DNA of 6,529 nt from Pyrinomonadaceae bacterium (GTDB lineage: Bacteria; Acidobacteriota; Blastocatellia; Pyrinomonadales; Pyrinomonadaceae): positions 1 to 6,529 of the forward strand of contig JACCTF010001046.1 in NCBI GenBank assembly GCA_013812565.1. The letters are read 5' to 3'. A program made the position numbers and the translations under genes. The notes under the pieces were generated by a model. The model was given only the letters and a program-made list of their open reading frames with translations. It searched no databases and was not told the DNA's origin. Shown piece after piece: positions 1 through 6,145 of this stretch; the first letter of the stretch is position 1; each line of letters begins with the position of its first letter.

Positions 1-132
1 GAGCGGATTTACAGATTAGATGCTACACGTAATGCACTTCACTGAATTTTGCGTTGCGCCTTAACGACAAGCAACTCGCTGGATAATGCACGCTCTCAGC
101 AAACAACGGTTCCAAAAATACTTAGAAGTGCA

Positions 133-160
133 GATGCTTCTTGCTTGTCACTTATCACTT
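133..160 (-). repeat. Four degenerate heptamers beginning AAG, just 3' of the exported-protein gene
   Basis: Read on the minus strand, four consecutive 7-base units all begin with AAG: AAGTGAT (154-160), AAGTGAC (147-153), AAGCAAG (140-146) and AAGCATC (133-139). The first two differ only in their last base. The array starts five bases beyond the stop codon of the gene at 166-981, so it lies in that gene's 3' untranslated region. It is short and degenerate and could be chance, but a clearer heptamer array sits in the same relative place after the gene at 3903-4724. The rest of positions 1-165 shows no gene, RNA or terminator that I can support. Confidence 0.4.
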
Positions 161-165
161 CTGGG

Positions 166-981
166 TCATGGCGATGTGGCGGCAGTGGCAGTATCGGGAT
201 TCTGGAAGATCGAGTCTTCCATTTTGATGCCGTAAGTGATAGTCAAAACATTCATCTCCTGTAGCGTCTTCCCCTCAGCGTAAAGCACCGTGCGGAACGG
301 AACCAGCGTGCCTTGTGCGGTGCGATAGTCGTGAAATGTTTTTTTGTATTTGATGGGCGTGCCGCCGCTCACAGTCGGTTCTTCATACTCAAGCCAAAGT
401 ATGCGGCCTCGCAAAGCACTAATGTAATAACGCGTGCGCCGTTTCTCTTTGTCGGTGAGATCAAGCACCCATAAATCAACATTTTTCTGTTTTTCTTTGT
501 TGACAAAGGTGAGAGTAGCACCGCTCTCCTTGTAGCGTAGCAGCGCATCGATGTCATGATGCAACTGCGCGAGAAAGTCTGTCGTGGCTTCTTGGCGCGG
601 AGTAAAAGGAGTCCCGTTAATAATGCCCCAAACGCGCCCGCTGCCATAGATAAGCCCATACTCATTCGCGGGCATCTTTCGATCAAGCCGAACTTTGTCC
701 TTACCGGTATCTTCACCCCGAATGAAGCGGCGTTCGTAGGTGCCTTCTTCTGGGCGGCCCTCCTCGTTGGTACGCGTTACGCGTCCGCGCTCAATGCCGT
801 TGCGCCGGACCTGCTGCAATCCCGGACGCGAACCATAAACGAAGATCACGGTTTCCGCGATTTGTTCGGCGGTTGGCGTTTTATCTGTTTGAATACCGGC
901 CATAACCGCACCAACGGACAGTTCTGTGCGCGAAACGATCAGCACAGTTAACAGCGCAAATGGAACGAAGCGTCGCAACAC
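166..981 (-). CDS. Exported LolA-like (outer-membrane lipoprotein-sorting-like) hypothetical protein
   Basis: This 271-residue protein probably acts in the periplasm or at the outer membrane. Residues 1-27 look like a Sec signal peptide: positive MLRR, then a hydrophobic stretch to about residue 16, then a polar part ending near SVGA. There is no lipobox cysteine, so a soluble periplasmic form is more likely than a lipoprotein. The rest resembles the beta-rich LolA-type fold seen in many proteins of unknown role. The clearest part is residues 188-261, with repeated strand patterns (ALRGRILWLEYEEP, FHDYRT..GTLVPFRTVLYAEGKTLQEM) and a closing DSIFQNP. The start is GTG (979-981), chosen because an AAGGAGAT ribosome site lies at 990-997, 8 bases upstream. 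It is divergent from the ATP-grasp gene. Substrate and partners are unknown; the family is inferred from sequence feel, not from a search. Confidence 0.85.
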   Translation of the reverse strand: MLRRFVPFALLTVLIVSRTELSVGAVMAGIQTDKTPTAEQIAETVIFVYGSRPGLQQVRRNGIERGRVTRTNEEGRPEEGTYERRFIRGEDTGKDKVRLDRKMPANEYGLIYGSGRVWGIINGTPFTPRQEATTDFLAQLHHDIDALLRYKESGATLTFVNKEKQKNVDLWVLDLTDKEKRRTRYYISALRGRILWLEYEEPTVSGGTPIKYKKTFHDYRTAQGTLVPFRTVLYAEGKTLQEMNVLTITYGIKMEDSIFQNPDTATAATSP

Positions 982-1044
982 TGCTTAAAATCTCCTTAAT
1001 GTATTTGAATGTTTTATTAAAGTTTAACCAAACAAAACCAACGA

Positions 1045-1053
1045 ATTCTAACA
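1045..1053 (-). promoter_or_regulatory. Possible extended -10 promoter for the exported-protein gene
   Basis: On the minus strand the sequence TGTTAGAAT gives a TGn extension followed by TAGAAT, five of six matches to the -10 consensus. No good -35 lies 16-18 bases upstream, which an extended -10 can tolerate. Transcription would begin near 1038 and leave a leader of about 57 bases carrying the AAGGAGAT ribosome site. Confidence 0.4.
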
Positions 1054-1151
1054 TAGACCGGGCACTGCTCATGCGGCAACGCGCTCGTGAACCCTCAAGA
1101 AGTATAGGGTATTGATGCTTCAACGCCGGTGCCCTGATGCCTGCCGCAGCA

Positions 1152-1180
1152 TTGACACGCGGTAATCGTAGATGTAGATT
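1152..1180 (+). promoter_or_regulatory. Sigma-70-type promoter for the ATP-grasp gene
   Basis: A perfect -35 TTGACA (1152-1157) is followed after exactly 17 bases by TAGATT (1175-1180), four of six matches to the -10. Predicted transcription starts near 1187, giving a leader of about 115 bases before the GTG at 1302. This is the main signal in the 320-base spacer 982-1301, which otherwise holds the extended -10 of the divergent gene and a weak leader hairpin. Confidence 0.65.
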
Positions 1181-1209
1181 GCTCGGCTTTTATCACCCTA
1201 GGACAAACG

Positions 1210-1244
1210 CCTTTGATAGGAGAGGACTTGTTCTGCTCCAAAGG
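1210..1244 (+). other. Weak leader hairpin upstream of the ATP-grasp gene
   Basis: In the predicted leader, CCTTT (1210-1214) can pair with AAAGG (1240-1244), and GGAG (1219-1222) with CTCC (1236-1239), leaving a four-base bulge on one side and a 13-base loop. It is neither followed by a T run nor close enough to mask the ribosome site at 1285-1293. No riboswitch family is recognised; it may be incidental. Confidence 0.2.
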
Positions 1245-1301
1245 AAGTTGATTATCACACTTTATGATCACCATCTTAACATTTGAGAAAGGATTAATAC
1301 T

Positions 1302-2549
1302 GTGAAGAGAGTAGGCATTCTAGTTGGCCGTGAACTAACTTTTCCCGAAGCCTTAATCAAGAGCATCAATGAGCGCGGCAATGGGGAAACGATTGCTGAG
1401 TTTGTTAAGGTCGGGGGCGTGCGCTTGGATGAGCCGCACCGCTACGATTTGATCATCGACCGTATTTCGCACGAGGTTCCCTTTTACCGTGGTTTTCTGA
1501 AACGCGCCGCGCTCGAGGGCACAATCGTTGTCAACAATCCTTTCTGGTGGTCGGCCGACGATAAGTTTTTCAACTACGCCCTTGCCGCCAAGCTTGGCGT
1601 CGCTATCCCGCGGACGGTGCTGCTGCCGCAGAAGGCTTACATTGAAGGCGTCACCAACGAATCTCTGCGCAATCTTGAATTTCCGCTTCAGTGGCAAGCG
1701 ATTGTGGACTACGTCGGATTGCCTGCCATGCTTAAACCCTTTAACGGCGGTGGCTGGAAGAACGTTTCGCGCGTCAATTCATTGGAAGAACTCTGGAGCG
1801 TGTACGACCAGACGGGCAGGCTCTGCATGACGCTACAGGAGATGATTCAATTCGACCACTTTGTTCGTTGCTACTGCATCGGGCAGGAAGAGGTGTTGAT
1901 CATGCCTTATGATCCGACCAAAGTCTACCTGTCGGGTGAGCAGTATGTAAACGATCCGAACTATCTTTCAGCAGAACTAACCGAACGCATCACGAAGGAT
2001 ATTCTGACCATCTGCCGCGCGCTGGGTTACGATATTAACACCGTCGAATTTGCGATTTGCGACGGTGTTCCATATGCAATTGACTTCATGAATCCCGCGC
2101 CTGATGCCGATCTTCATTCAGTCGGTGAGTACAATCACAATTGGGTAACGAAGGCCGTCACCGATTTTGTTTTCAAGAAATTAGCTGAGCCGCAAGAGAC
2201 TCGCACGCGCTATCGTTGGGATGCGTTGCTCAATCCTGAACCAACTTCGGCCATGCAATCATTGACGGCTGTTGCTTCGGCAGCCGAGCAAGCAGCGCGC
2301 ACTATTGTGCCGAAACCCGTCCGCGAAATTCCCTCAGAGATCGCCGCCGGTGTCACCGCGTTTGTGAGCGAAGCGGCGGACGTGGTTTCCGATATTATCA
2401 ACTCGGTTGTGCAACCAGAATCTCAACCACAAAACGCTAAGCAGAGCGCAAAGAGCACGCGCACCTCATCGGAGGCACCGCGCAACCCAACTCCAAAATC
2501 AAATTCATCGCGCAAGCGGAAGCCCACTTCAGAACCGCCTAAGATGTAA
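1302..2549 (+). CDS. ATP-grasp family ligase-like protein with a long basic C-terminal tail
   Basis: This 415-residue protein has the look of an ATP-grasp enzyme, the class that activates a carboxylate with ATP and joins it to an amine or thiol; the substrate cannot be told. Residues 1-110 resemble the pre-ATP-grasp domain (MKRVGILVGRE; NNPFWWSADDKFF at 78-90). Residues 141-157 (PAMLKPFNGGGWKNVSR) carry the nucleotide-binding lysine K145 and a glycine-rich loop. LQEMIQFDHFVR (178-189) fits the adenine and ribose strand. VEFAICDGVPYAIDFMNPAPD (split at 248-269) supplies probable magnesium ligands E249, D261 and N264. Residues 300-415 are extra: an Ala-rich helical part (about 322-370), then a Ser/Thr/Pro/Lys/Arg-rich tail ending SSRKRKPTSEPPKM. 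The start is GTG, supported by GAGAAAGGA at 1285-1293 with 8 bases spacing. It is the only gene on this strand in its block and converges on the next gene, so it appears monocistronic. Family certain, specificity unknown. Confidence 0.92.
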   Translation: MKRVGILVGRELTFPEALIKSINERGNGETIAEFVKVGGVRLDEPHRYDLIIDRISHEVPFYRGFLKRAALEGTIVVNNPFWWSADDKFFNYALAAKLGVAIPRTVLLPQKAYIEGVTNESLRNLEFPLQWQAIVDYVGLPAMLKPFNGGGWKNVSRVNSLEELWSVYDQTGRLCMTLQEMIQFDHFVRCYCIGQEEVLIMPYDPTKVYLSGEQYVNDPNYLSAELTERITKDILTICRALGYDINTVEFAICDGVPYAIDFMNPAPDADLHSVGEYNHNWVTKAVTDFVFKKLAEPQETRTRYRWDALLNPEPTSAMQSLTAVASAAEQAARTIVPKPVREIPSEIAAGVTAFVSEAADVVSDIINSVVQPESQPQNAKQSAKSTRTSSEAPRNPTPKSNSSRKRKPTSEPPKM

Positions 2550-2559
2550 ACATACTTGC

Positions 2560-2588
2560 AGGGGCATGACTTGACTGTAGATGTCCCT
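2560..2588 (+). terminator. Possible terminator hairpin after the ATP-grasp gene
   Basis: Eleven bases past the stop, AGGGGCAT (2560-2567) can pair with ATGTCCCT (2581-2588) as 8 bp including one G-T wobble, with a 13-base loop. The following sequence is only mildly T-rich, so this is a weak intrinsic terminator at best. It lies between convergent genes, where a terminator is expected. The spacer to 2658 also has a 10-base palindrome TGCTTAAGCA (2634-2643) of unknown meaning. Confidence 0.35.
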
Positions 2589-2658
2589 ACTTCATTTACC
2601 TTCTCTGCTTTATTAAGGATGTTCATTGCCGTGTGCTTAAGCAGCGTTTCGCCCGGCT

Positions 2659-3819
2659 TCAAGGGGCGATCATTTCTTCGGAACGCAGCGCCTCAGCGAC
2701 AGGAATTTCTAGGGCGAAGTTGCCGCGTGACGCGCCCGGTTCGGTGTAACGCAAATCGGCAAACTGCACAAGCGTCGCGCTCAAGCAACCCCCTTGAAGG
2801 CGCGTAACGGGAAAGCGCGCGAAGGCCAAAAGAATTTGCGCGCGCTGGTCTGCTGCTATTTGGCGATCAACCCATAGGGCTTCTTCGTCCGCTAATTTCT
2901 TGATCCGCAGAACGTCGCGCGCCACCGCGTCGTATCCATCCGAGTTATTCGTTACAAGTTCAAATCGGTAAGTCGCCAGGTTCGTCTCCATCACACAACG
3001 CCAGCGGAGAGGGTTGGCAAGCGTGGGCATGGCAGCAACTTTTACAACTTGCTCACGGTTTTCGGCTGCCACGTGCCCGGCAACGGCGCGTGCCTGCTGA
3101 AGTGCTTTGTGGTGCATTACGGAGAGTCCCGCCCAGTAGACAACCACTAGCGCCAGCGCCGCCGCCGCAATGGAAGCGCCCCACCGCGCGGCAAGTTGTG
3201 CGCGATGTGCAAACACCAGCCCAACCAGGCCAGCCGCCCATAGGACGCGCGAGACAAGCGGGTATTCAACATCGGAGCGCAACGGCAAGAGGATAATCGC
3301 CCCGGTTATGGCAACCGCAATGATGCTCCACGCCGCGACACGCCATTTTGTTGGCGTCGTCAGCAGAAAGGCCGCCCCGCCAAGACTAAGCCACAACCAG
3401 GGATCAATGATAAACACCAAATCGCCGTAGTACCACGCATCGCTCCACGGCAGAAGCGGTCGCACGCCGTAGTTGTTAGTCCAATCAAACAGCGGATGCG
3501 TCGCACTTAAAATTAGCGAAGCTAATAGCAACCCGCCGAAACGCGCTCGTACATCACGGCGCTTGATGCGCGCCACAATAAAATCTCCCACGTAGAAGAC
3601 GACCGGAACAAGCACGGCGAGCACAAGCGTACCGATGATTGAATGCGTGATGCCGCGATGATGGTGAAGGTAGTTCCACTGTCCGTCGAAGGCCGCAACA
3701 ATATCTGCGTCGGGTAAGTTGGCGGCGACGATACAGACTCCCGTGGCATAGGGAGACACGCGTTCCAGCCCAGCTTTAGCAGCAGCCAATCCGACGAGCG
3801 AATGCGTAAGGTTATCCAT
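2659..3819 (-). CDS. Membrane-bound metal-dependent hydrolase-like protein (DUF457 / YdjM family)
   Basis: This 386-residue inner-membrane protein belongs to the YdjM/DUF457 group, annotated as metal-dependent hydrolases, although the reaction is not established. The family's polar motifs are in order: THS at 5-7, NLPDAD at 34-39, HHHRGITHS at 52-60 (several possible metal ligands), and THPLFDWTNNYGVRPLLP at 107-124. Hydrophobic segments near 62-80, 95-107, 135-154, 161-180, 190-205 and 214-232 suggest about five or six membrane passes. Residues 235-386 look soluble and are longer than in the short YdjM-type members. ATG at 3817-3819 is chosen because MDNLTHS is the usual family beginning; an in-frame TTG lies one codon upstream. 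No Shine-Dalgarno site is seen before it. It follows the TPR-like gene on the same strand with an 83-base gap occupied by an inverted repeat, so co-transcription is possible. Family confident, function not. Confidence 0.9.
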   Translation of the reverse strand: MDNLTHSLVGLAAAKAGLERVSPYATGVCIVAANLPDADIVAAFDGQWNYLHHHRGITHSIIGTLVLAVLVPVVFYVGDFIVARIKRRDVRARFGGLLLASLILSATHPLFDWTNNYGVRPLLPWSDAWYYGDLVFIIDPWLWLSLGGAAFLLTTPTKWRVAAWSIIAVAITGAIILLPLRSDVEYPLVSRVLWAAGLVGLVFAHRAQLAARWGASIAAAALALVVVYWAGLSVMHHKALQQARAVAGHVAAENREQVVKVAAMPTLANPLRWRCVMETNLATYRFELVTNNSDGYDAVARDVLRIKKLADEEALWVDRQIAADQRAQILLAFARFPVTRLQGGCLSATLVQFADLRYTEPGASRGNFALEIPVAEALRSEEMIAP

Positions 3820-3830
3820 CAAGTAGGGGA

Positions 3831-3899
3831 GGTCAGATGCTGGATGTCAGATGACAGTATTTGCCTTTTCTAACATCCAGCATCTGACATCTAACATCT
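3831..3899. repeat. Heptamer-built inverted repeat forming a long hairpin
   Basis: A perfect 16-bp inverted repeat pairs 3832-3847 with 3873-3888 around a 25-base loop; three more base pairs follow after one mismatch (3849-3851 with 3869-3871). Both arms are made of 7-base units of consensus RGATGYY. The minus strand has AGATGTT, AGATGTC, AGATGCT and GGATGTT in direct succession (3899 down to 3872). The plus strand has AGATGCT, GGATGTC and AGATGAC (3835-3855). The element begins three bases after the stop codon of the TPR-like gene and ends 11 bases before the next gene's start. It could act as a terminator or RNA-processing site between them, but there is no T run. It looks like a member of a dispersed intergenic repeat family. 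Confidence 0.8.
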
Positions 3900-3902
3900 G
3901 CT

Positions 3903-4724
3903 CTAAAAAGGGAGGTTGCTCGCTGGTGGTTCCGGTGGAAGTTGAGCGGAGCGCGCCGGATCAAGACTCTGCAACTTTTGCGCCGCCTCGCGCACGGTAG
4001 GCGACTCCGGTAGCGGCTTTCCGTTTTGATCCTTTGCTTTGCGCGCTGACTCCACAATTTGGAAGATGATGTCTGCGGCTTCGTTTTTCTTACCTTGTCT
4101 TTCGTAGATCGCAGCTAGTCGTAAGTTGACGGTATCGTGGGGAACGAACTCATCCGATTGTTTGGCAAGTTCGCTGTAGAGAGCGGATGCTTGATCATAC
4201 TGCCCATCCGCTTCGCGAGCTTGCGCTAAAGCAAACTTCGCCCAGCTGACTGTTTCTGTACCGGCATTCTTTGCCAACGCTTCGAGTTCGCTGAGACCGC
4301 GGTTGCGATCAAGCGGGAGAAGATTAACAGCCGCAAAGTAGCGAGCTTTCTCGCGGTATGGATCAGGGTATTTGGCGGCTACATTTTGAAACTCTTCAAA
4401 CGCTTTCTGAGCCCTTTCTCGCTCGGTGGGAAAAGTGATCGCGCCCGGCACCGTAGTACCAGAAGCGGGTGAAGGTTCTACGCGCGCTTCAGCAATCTCA
4501 ATAGCATGGCCGAGAGCGCGCCTAGCTTCATCGGCTCGCTGACCGCTCCACCAAGACCACAAACCGGCCAGCGCGGTGAGCGCGACAACTGCGGCTAAAC
4601 CGTAGAGAATCGTTCGCCCACGTCCTTCAAGCTGGTTGCCGAGGCGGTCAAAGGCGTTCATTGTTGTATCGCGAAAACGATCATGTCGAAGTTCTCGCTG
4701 TCTTTTTTTATTGGGTTGCGCCAC
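3903..4724 (-). CDS. Single-pass membrane protein with TPR-like domain (YfgM-like)
   Basis: This 273-residue protein has a short, highly charged cytoplasmic start (residues 1-37, rich in Lys/Arg), one membrane segment at about 39-59 (ILYGLAAVVALTALAGLWSW), and an outside helical domain. That layout matches YfgM-type proteins, which hold a TPR-like domain in the periplasm and help envelope protein folding; the link here is by architecture only. Helix pairs of TPR type are visible at 103-118, 121-136, 159-190 (WAKFALAQAREADGQYDQAS, ALYSELAKQ) and 197-226 (NLRLAAIYERQGKKNEAADI). The tail is proline-rich. The start is GTG, with GGAGAG at 4727-4732 just upstream (spacing is tight, 2-4 bases); an in-frame ATG at residue 22 would remove part of the charged leader and is less likely. 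A TTGACA promoter lies upstream. It heads a possible two-gene unit with the hydrolase-like gene. Confidence 0.88.
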   Translation of the reverse strand: MAQPNKKRQRELRHDRFRDTTMNAFDRLGNQLEGRGRTILYGLAAVVALTALAGLWSWWSGQRADEARRALGHAIEIAEARVEPSPASGTTVPGAITFPTERERAQKAFEEFQNVAAKYPDPYREKARYFAAVNLLPLDRNRGLSELEALAKNAGTETVSWAKFALAQAREADGQYDQASALYSELAKQSDEFVPHDTVNLRLAAIYERQGKKNEAADIIFQIVESARKAKDQNGKPLPESPTVREAAQKLQSLDPARSAQLPPEPPASNLPF

Positions 4725-4792
4725 GTCTCTCCATGCTGCTTGAGCGTATCGGGTATGCTCTTAAACTATCACTAAATGCCTCGAAGCGCTCC

Positions 4793-4822
4793 ACTCTAAC
4801 GACGGCTACCGAACCTTGTCAA
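4793..4822 (-). promoter_or_regulatory. Sigma-70-type promoter for the TPR-like gene
   Basis: On the minus strand a perfect TTGACA (4817-4822) is followed after 18 bases by TAGAGT (4793-4798), four of six matches to the -10. Transcription would start near 4786, with a leader of about 60 bases. It is back to back with the plus-strand promoter at 4842-4870; the two -35 boxes are 19 bases apart, so a shared regulator could affect both. Confidence 0.6.
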
Positions 4823-4841
4823 GCAGGTCCTGAAGGGTGGT

Positions 4842-4870
4842 TTGACTGCTTATAAGGCACATGCTACGCT
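4842..4870 (+). promoter_or_regulatory. Housekeeping-type promoter for the sigma factor gene
   Basis: TTGACT (4842-4847, five of six) is followed after 17 bases by TACGCT (4865-4870), with a TGC extension directly before it (4862-4864), making an extended -10. Transcription would begin near 4877 and leave a leader of about 240 bases. The rest of the 390-base spacer 4725-5114 holds the divergent promoter and the ECF-like promoter at 5022-5050; no RNA family is recognised in the leader. Confidence 0.55.
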
Positions 4871-5021
4871 CGCACAAAATCGAAGCCTACAGCCGAACTC
4901 TGTCGGCCAAACCTCAACGAATTGCGGAAGTCGCTCGGTCTCAACTCGATCAGTTAGCCAACTCTGAGGGTGCTTGCTCATCACACCACTTCATGAATTT
5001 CAGACCCCAACCATTTTTTGC

Positions 5022-5050
5022 GGAACAAACTGCGGGCAACCGGTGTCTAA
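5022..5050 (+). promoter_or_regulatory. ECF/sigma-E-like promoter, probable autoregulation of the sigma gene
   Basis: GGAACAA (5022-5028) and GTCTAA (5045-5050) are separated by 16 bases. This closely follows the sigma-E-type consensus (GGAACTT, then GTCTAA about 15-16 bases on). A T run (5014-5019) lies directly upstream of the -35, as often seen for ECF promoters. Transcription would start near 5057, about 58 bases before the GTG at 5115. ECF sigma genes very often drive themselves, so this is probably the autoregulated promoter; that the product of 5115-5780 recognises it is inference. Confidence 0.6.
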
Positions 5051-5114
5051 GGGTGCGATGGTGCAGGAACAATCGGCAGATGTATGAGCCGCTTGCTGCC
5101 GCCGGAGGAGAACA

Positions 5115-5780
5115 GTGAGCTTCGTAGAGCCAATTGCCCTCGGCGCGCAGGCGGAACTCGAAAGAGTTGCCGCAACAACTTCTCTCGAAGATCGACTAAA
5201 CGGAGAAGCACATTTTGTTGAACGCCTGCAAGCTGGTGAAGCAGCAGCTTTTGATCGTTTGGTAAGTGAACAATCAAGCGCTATTTATGCCTTGTTGTAC
5301 CGTCTTACGGAGGACATGGAAGAAGCGCGTGACCTTGCGCAGGAAACCTTCCTTCAAGCCTTCCGCAACATCAAGCACTTTCGCGGTGATGCCGATCTTC
5401 GAACGTGGCTCTACCGCATTGCCATTAATCAAGCGCGTAATCGCTGGCGTTGGTGGCGACGACGACGACGCGACCAGACTTTATCGCTCGATACAAACGA
5501 TGCAGCTAAGGATCTACAGTTTACCGAGGGCGGCGGCGATAAAGGGGTCGGCAACCCGGAGCAGCAGGCGCTGGCACGTGAACGCGAACGATTGTTGACC
5601 GAGGCACTTCGCGCACTGAAAAGCTCACAACGCGAAGTCGTTATCTTACGCGACGTTGAAGGTTTGAGTTATGAGGAAGTCGCGGCGGCCCTGGGAGTTG
5701 GCATCGGCACGGTCAAATCGAGGTTGTCACGCGGTCGCATGGAGTTGCGTCGCCGCCTTACTGGGATTTTGAATTTTTAA
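5115..5780 (+). CDS. ECF-type RNA polymerase sigma factor (sigma-70 family, RpoE-like)
   Basis: This 221-residue protein is an extracytoplasmic-function sigma factor that would direct RNA polymerase to stress or envelope promoters. Region 2 spans about 44-115, with the core-binding and -10 recognition stretch DMEEARDLAQETFLQAF (67-83) and FRGDADLRTWLYRIAINQAR (89-108). A very basic linker follows (RWRWWRRRRRD, 110-120), then a low-complexity spacer. Region 4 spans about 158-215, with the helix-turn-helix LSYEEVAAALGVGIGTVKSR (184-203) for -35 contact. The first 40 residues precede region 2 and are longer than in minimal members. The start is GTG at 5115, placed by a strong GGAGGAG at 5104-5110, 4 bases upstream. 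Two promoters lie upstream, one ECF-like. A zf-HC2 gene 365 bases downstream is its likely anti-sigma partner, but the usual overlap of the two genes is absent. Confidence 0.95.
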   Translation: MSFVEPIALGAQAELERVAATTSLEDRLNGEAHFVERLQAGEAAAFDRLVSEQSSAIYALLYRLTEDMEEARDLAQETFLQAFRNIKHFRGDADLRTWLYRIAINQARNRWRWWRRRRRDQTLSLDTNDAAKDLQFTEGGGDKGVGNPEQQALARERERLLTEALRALKSSQREVVILRDVEGLSYEEVAAALGVGIGTVKSRLSRGRMELRRRLTGILNF

Positions 5781-5790
5781 TCGGCGATTA

Positions 5791-5807
5791 CCGCTTTCTG
5801 AAAGCGG
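5791..5807 (+). terminator. Hairpin just after the sigma gene, possible weak terminator
   Basis: CCGCTTT (5791-5797) and AAAGCGG (5801-5807) form a perfect 7-bp stem with a 3-base CTG loop, 11 bases after the sigma stop codon. ATTTC follows, too few T residues for a strong intrinsic terminator. If it acts, it would lower or block read-through from the sigma gene into the zf-HC2 gene. Confidence 0.4.
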
Positions 5808-5865
5808 ATTTCAAACTGCAAATCGTCCACTAAAAACTGCAATGTTTATCGGTTCTTTGAAGAGC

Positions 5866-6117
5866 GAATGGTTACCCTACCCCGGCTATTTGAATATCCC
5901 GGTGCCAAGGGATCAGGAAGCGAAGAAGAAAGTTTCGCGTGAGAGGAACTTCGGTCATCTCTGTCCGAGAAGCGCAGGCAACTTTGAAAACTGGGCCAGC
6001 AACACCCTTTTGTAGAGCGTTGTTTGCGGTTTGCGGACGGCGGCTGTTGTAACTAGCGTGAAGCGAACGAAACCGCTTCTCCTTAATAGGGAAGCAGCCG
6101 GGGTAGGCTAGCCATTC
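5866..6117. other. 252-base element closed by a 22-bp inverted repeat: structured RNA or MITE-like insert
   Basis: Positions 5866-5887 pair with 6096-6117 over 22 positions: 20 Watson-Crick pairs, one G-T pair (5872/6111) and one C-C mismatch (5875/6108). Its GC-rich core is CTACCCCGGCT against AGCCGGGGTAG. Inside, smaller hairpins are visible: ATCCC/GGGAT (5896-5900 with 5909-5913), GCGAA/TTCGC (5920-5924 with 5934-5938), and two competing stems, GCGGTTT/AAACCGC (6026-6032 with 6070-6076) and GAAGCG/CGCTTC (6060-6065 with 6074-6079). No long open frame crosses it. I recognise no RNase P, tmRNA, 6S, SRP or riboswitch core. It fits either a closed structured RNA in the sigma/anti-sigma spacer or a small non-autonomous insertion with 22-bp terminal repeats; no clean target duplication is seen, only TCTTTG at 5854-5859 and 6120-6125. 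Confidence 0.55.
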
Positions 6118-6145
6118 TATCTTTGGGTTATACGCTATTAAAGCG

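Noticed and set aside
49..264. 71-codon plus-strand frame at the left end.
   Set aside because: It overlaps the 3' end of the convincing minus-strand gene, has no ribosome site and no family likeness.
881..1123. 80-codon minus-strand frame upstream of the exported-protein gene.
   Set aside because: It overlaps that gene's signal peptide in another frame and lacks a ribosome site; the AAGGAGAT site serves the start at 981.
3820..3822. TTG as start of the DUF457 gene, one codon before ATG.
   Set aside because: Family members usually begin MDNLTHS, and no ribosome site favours TTG over ATG.
4861..5118. 85-codon plus-strand open frame whose stop overlaps the sigma start (GTGA).
   Set aside because: Its ATG lies inside the predicted -10 region, it has no ribosome site, and its composition is unlike a protein. 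It most likely is leader sequence.
5945..5971. GGAACTT as another ECF-type -35.
   Set aside because: No GTCTAA-like -10 occurs at 15-17 bases; the nearest, GTCCGA, is only 11 bases on.
6083..6095. Cobalamin-riboswitch-like string TTAATAGGGAAGC.
   Set aside because: The rest of the B12 core (GGTGnAAATCC and CCCCGCnACTGT) is missing, and the string falls inside the 22-bp closed element.
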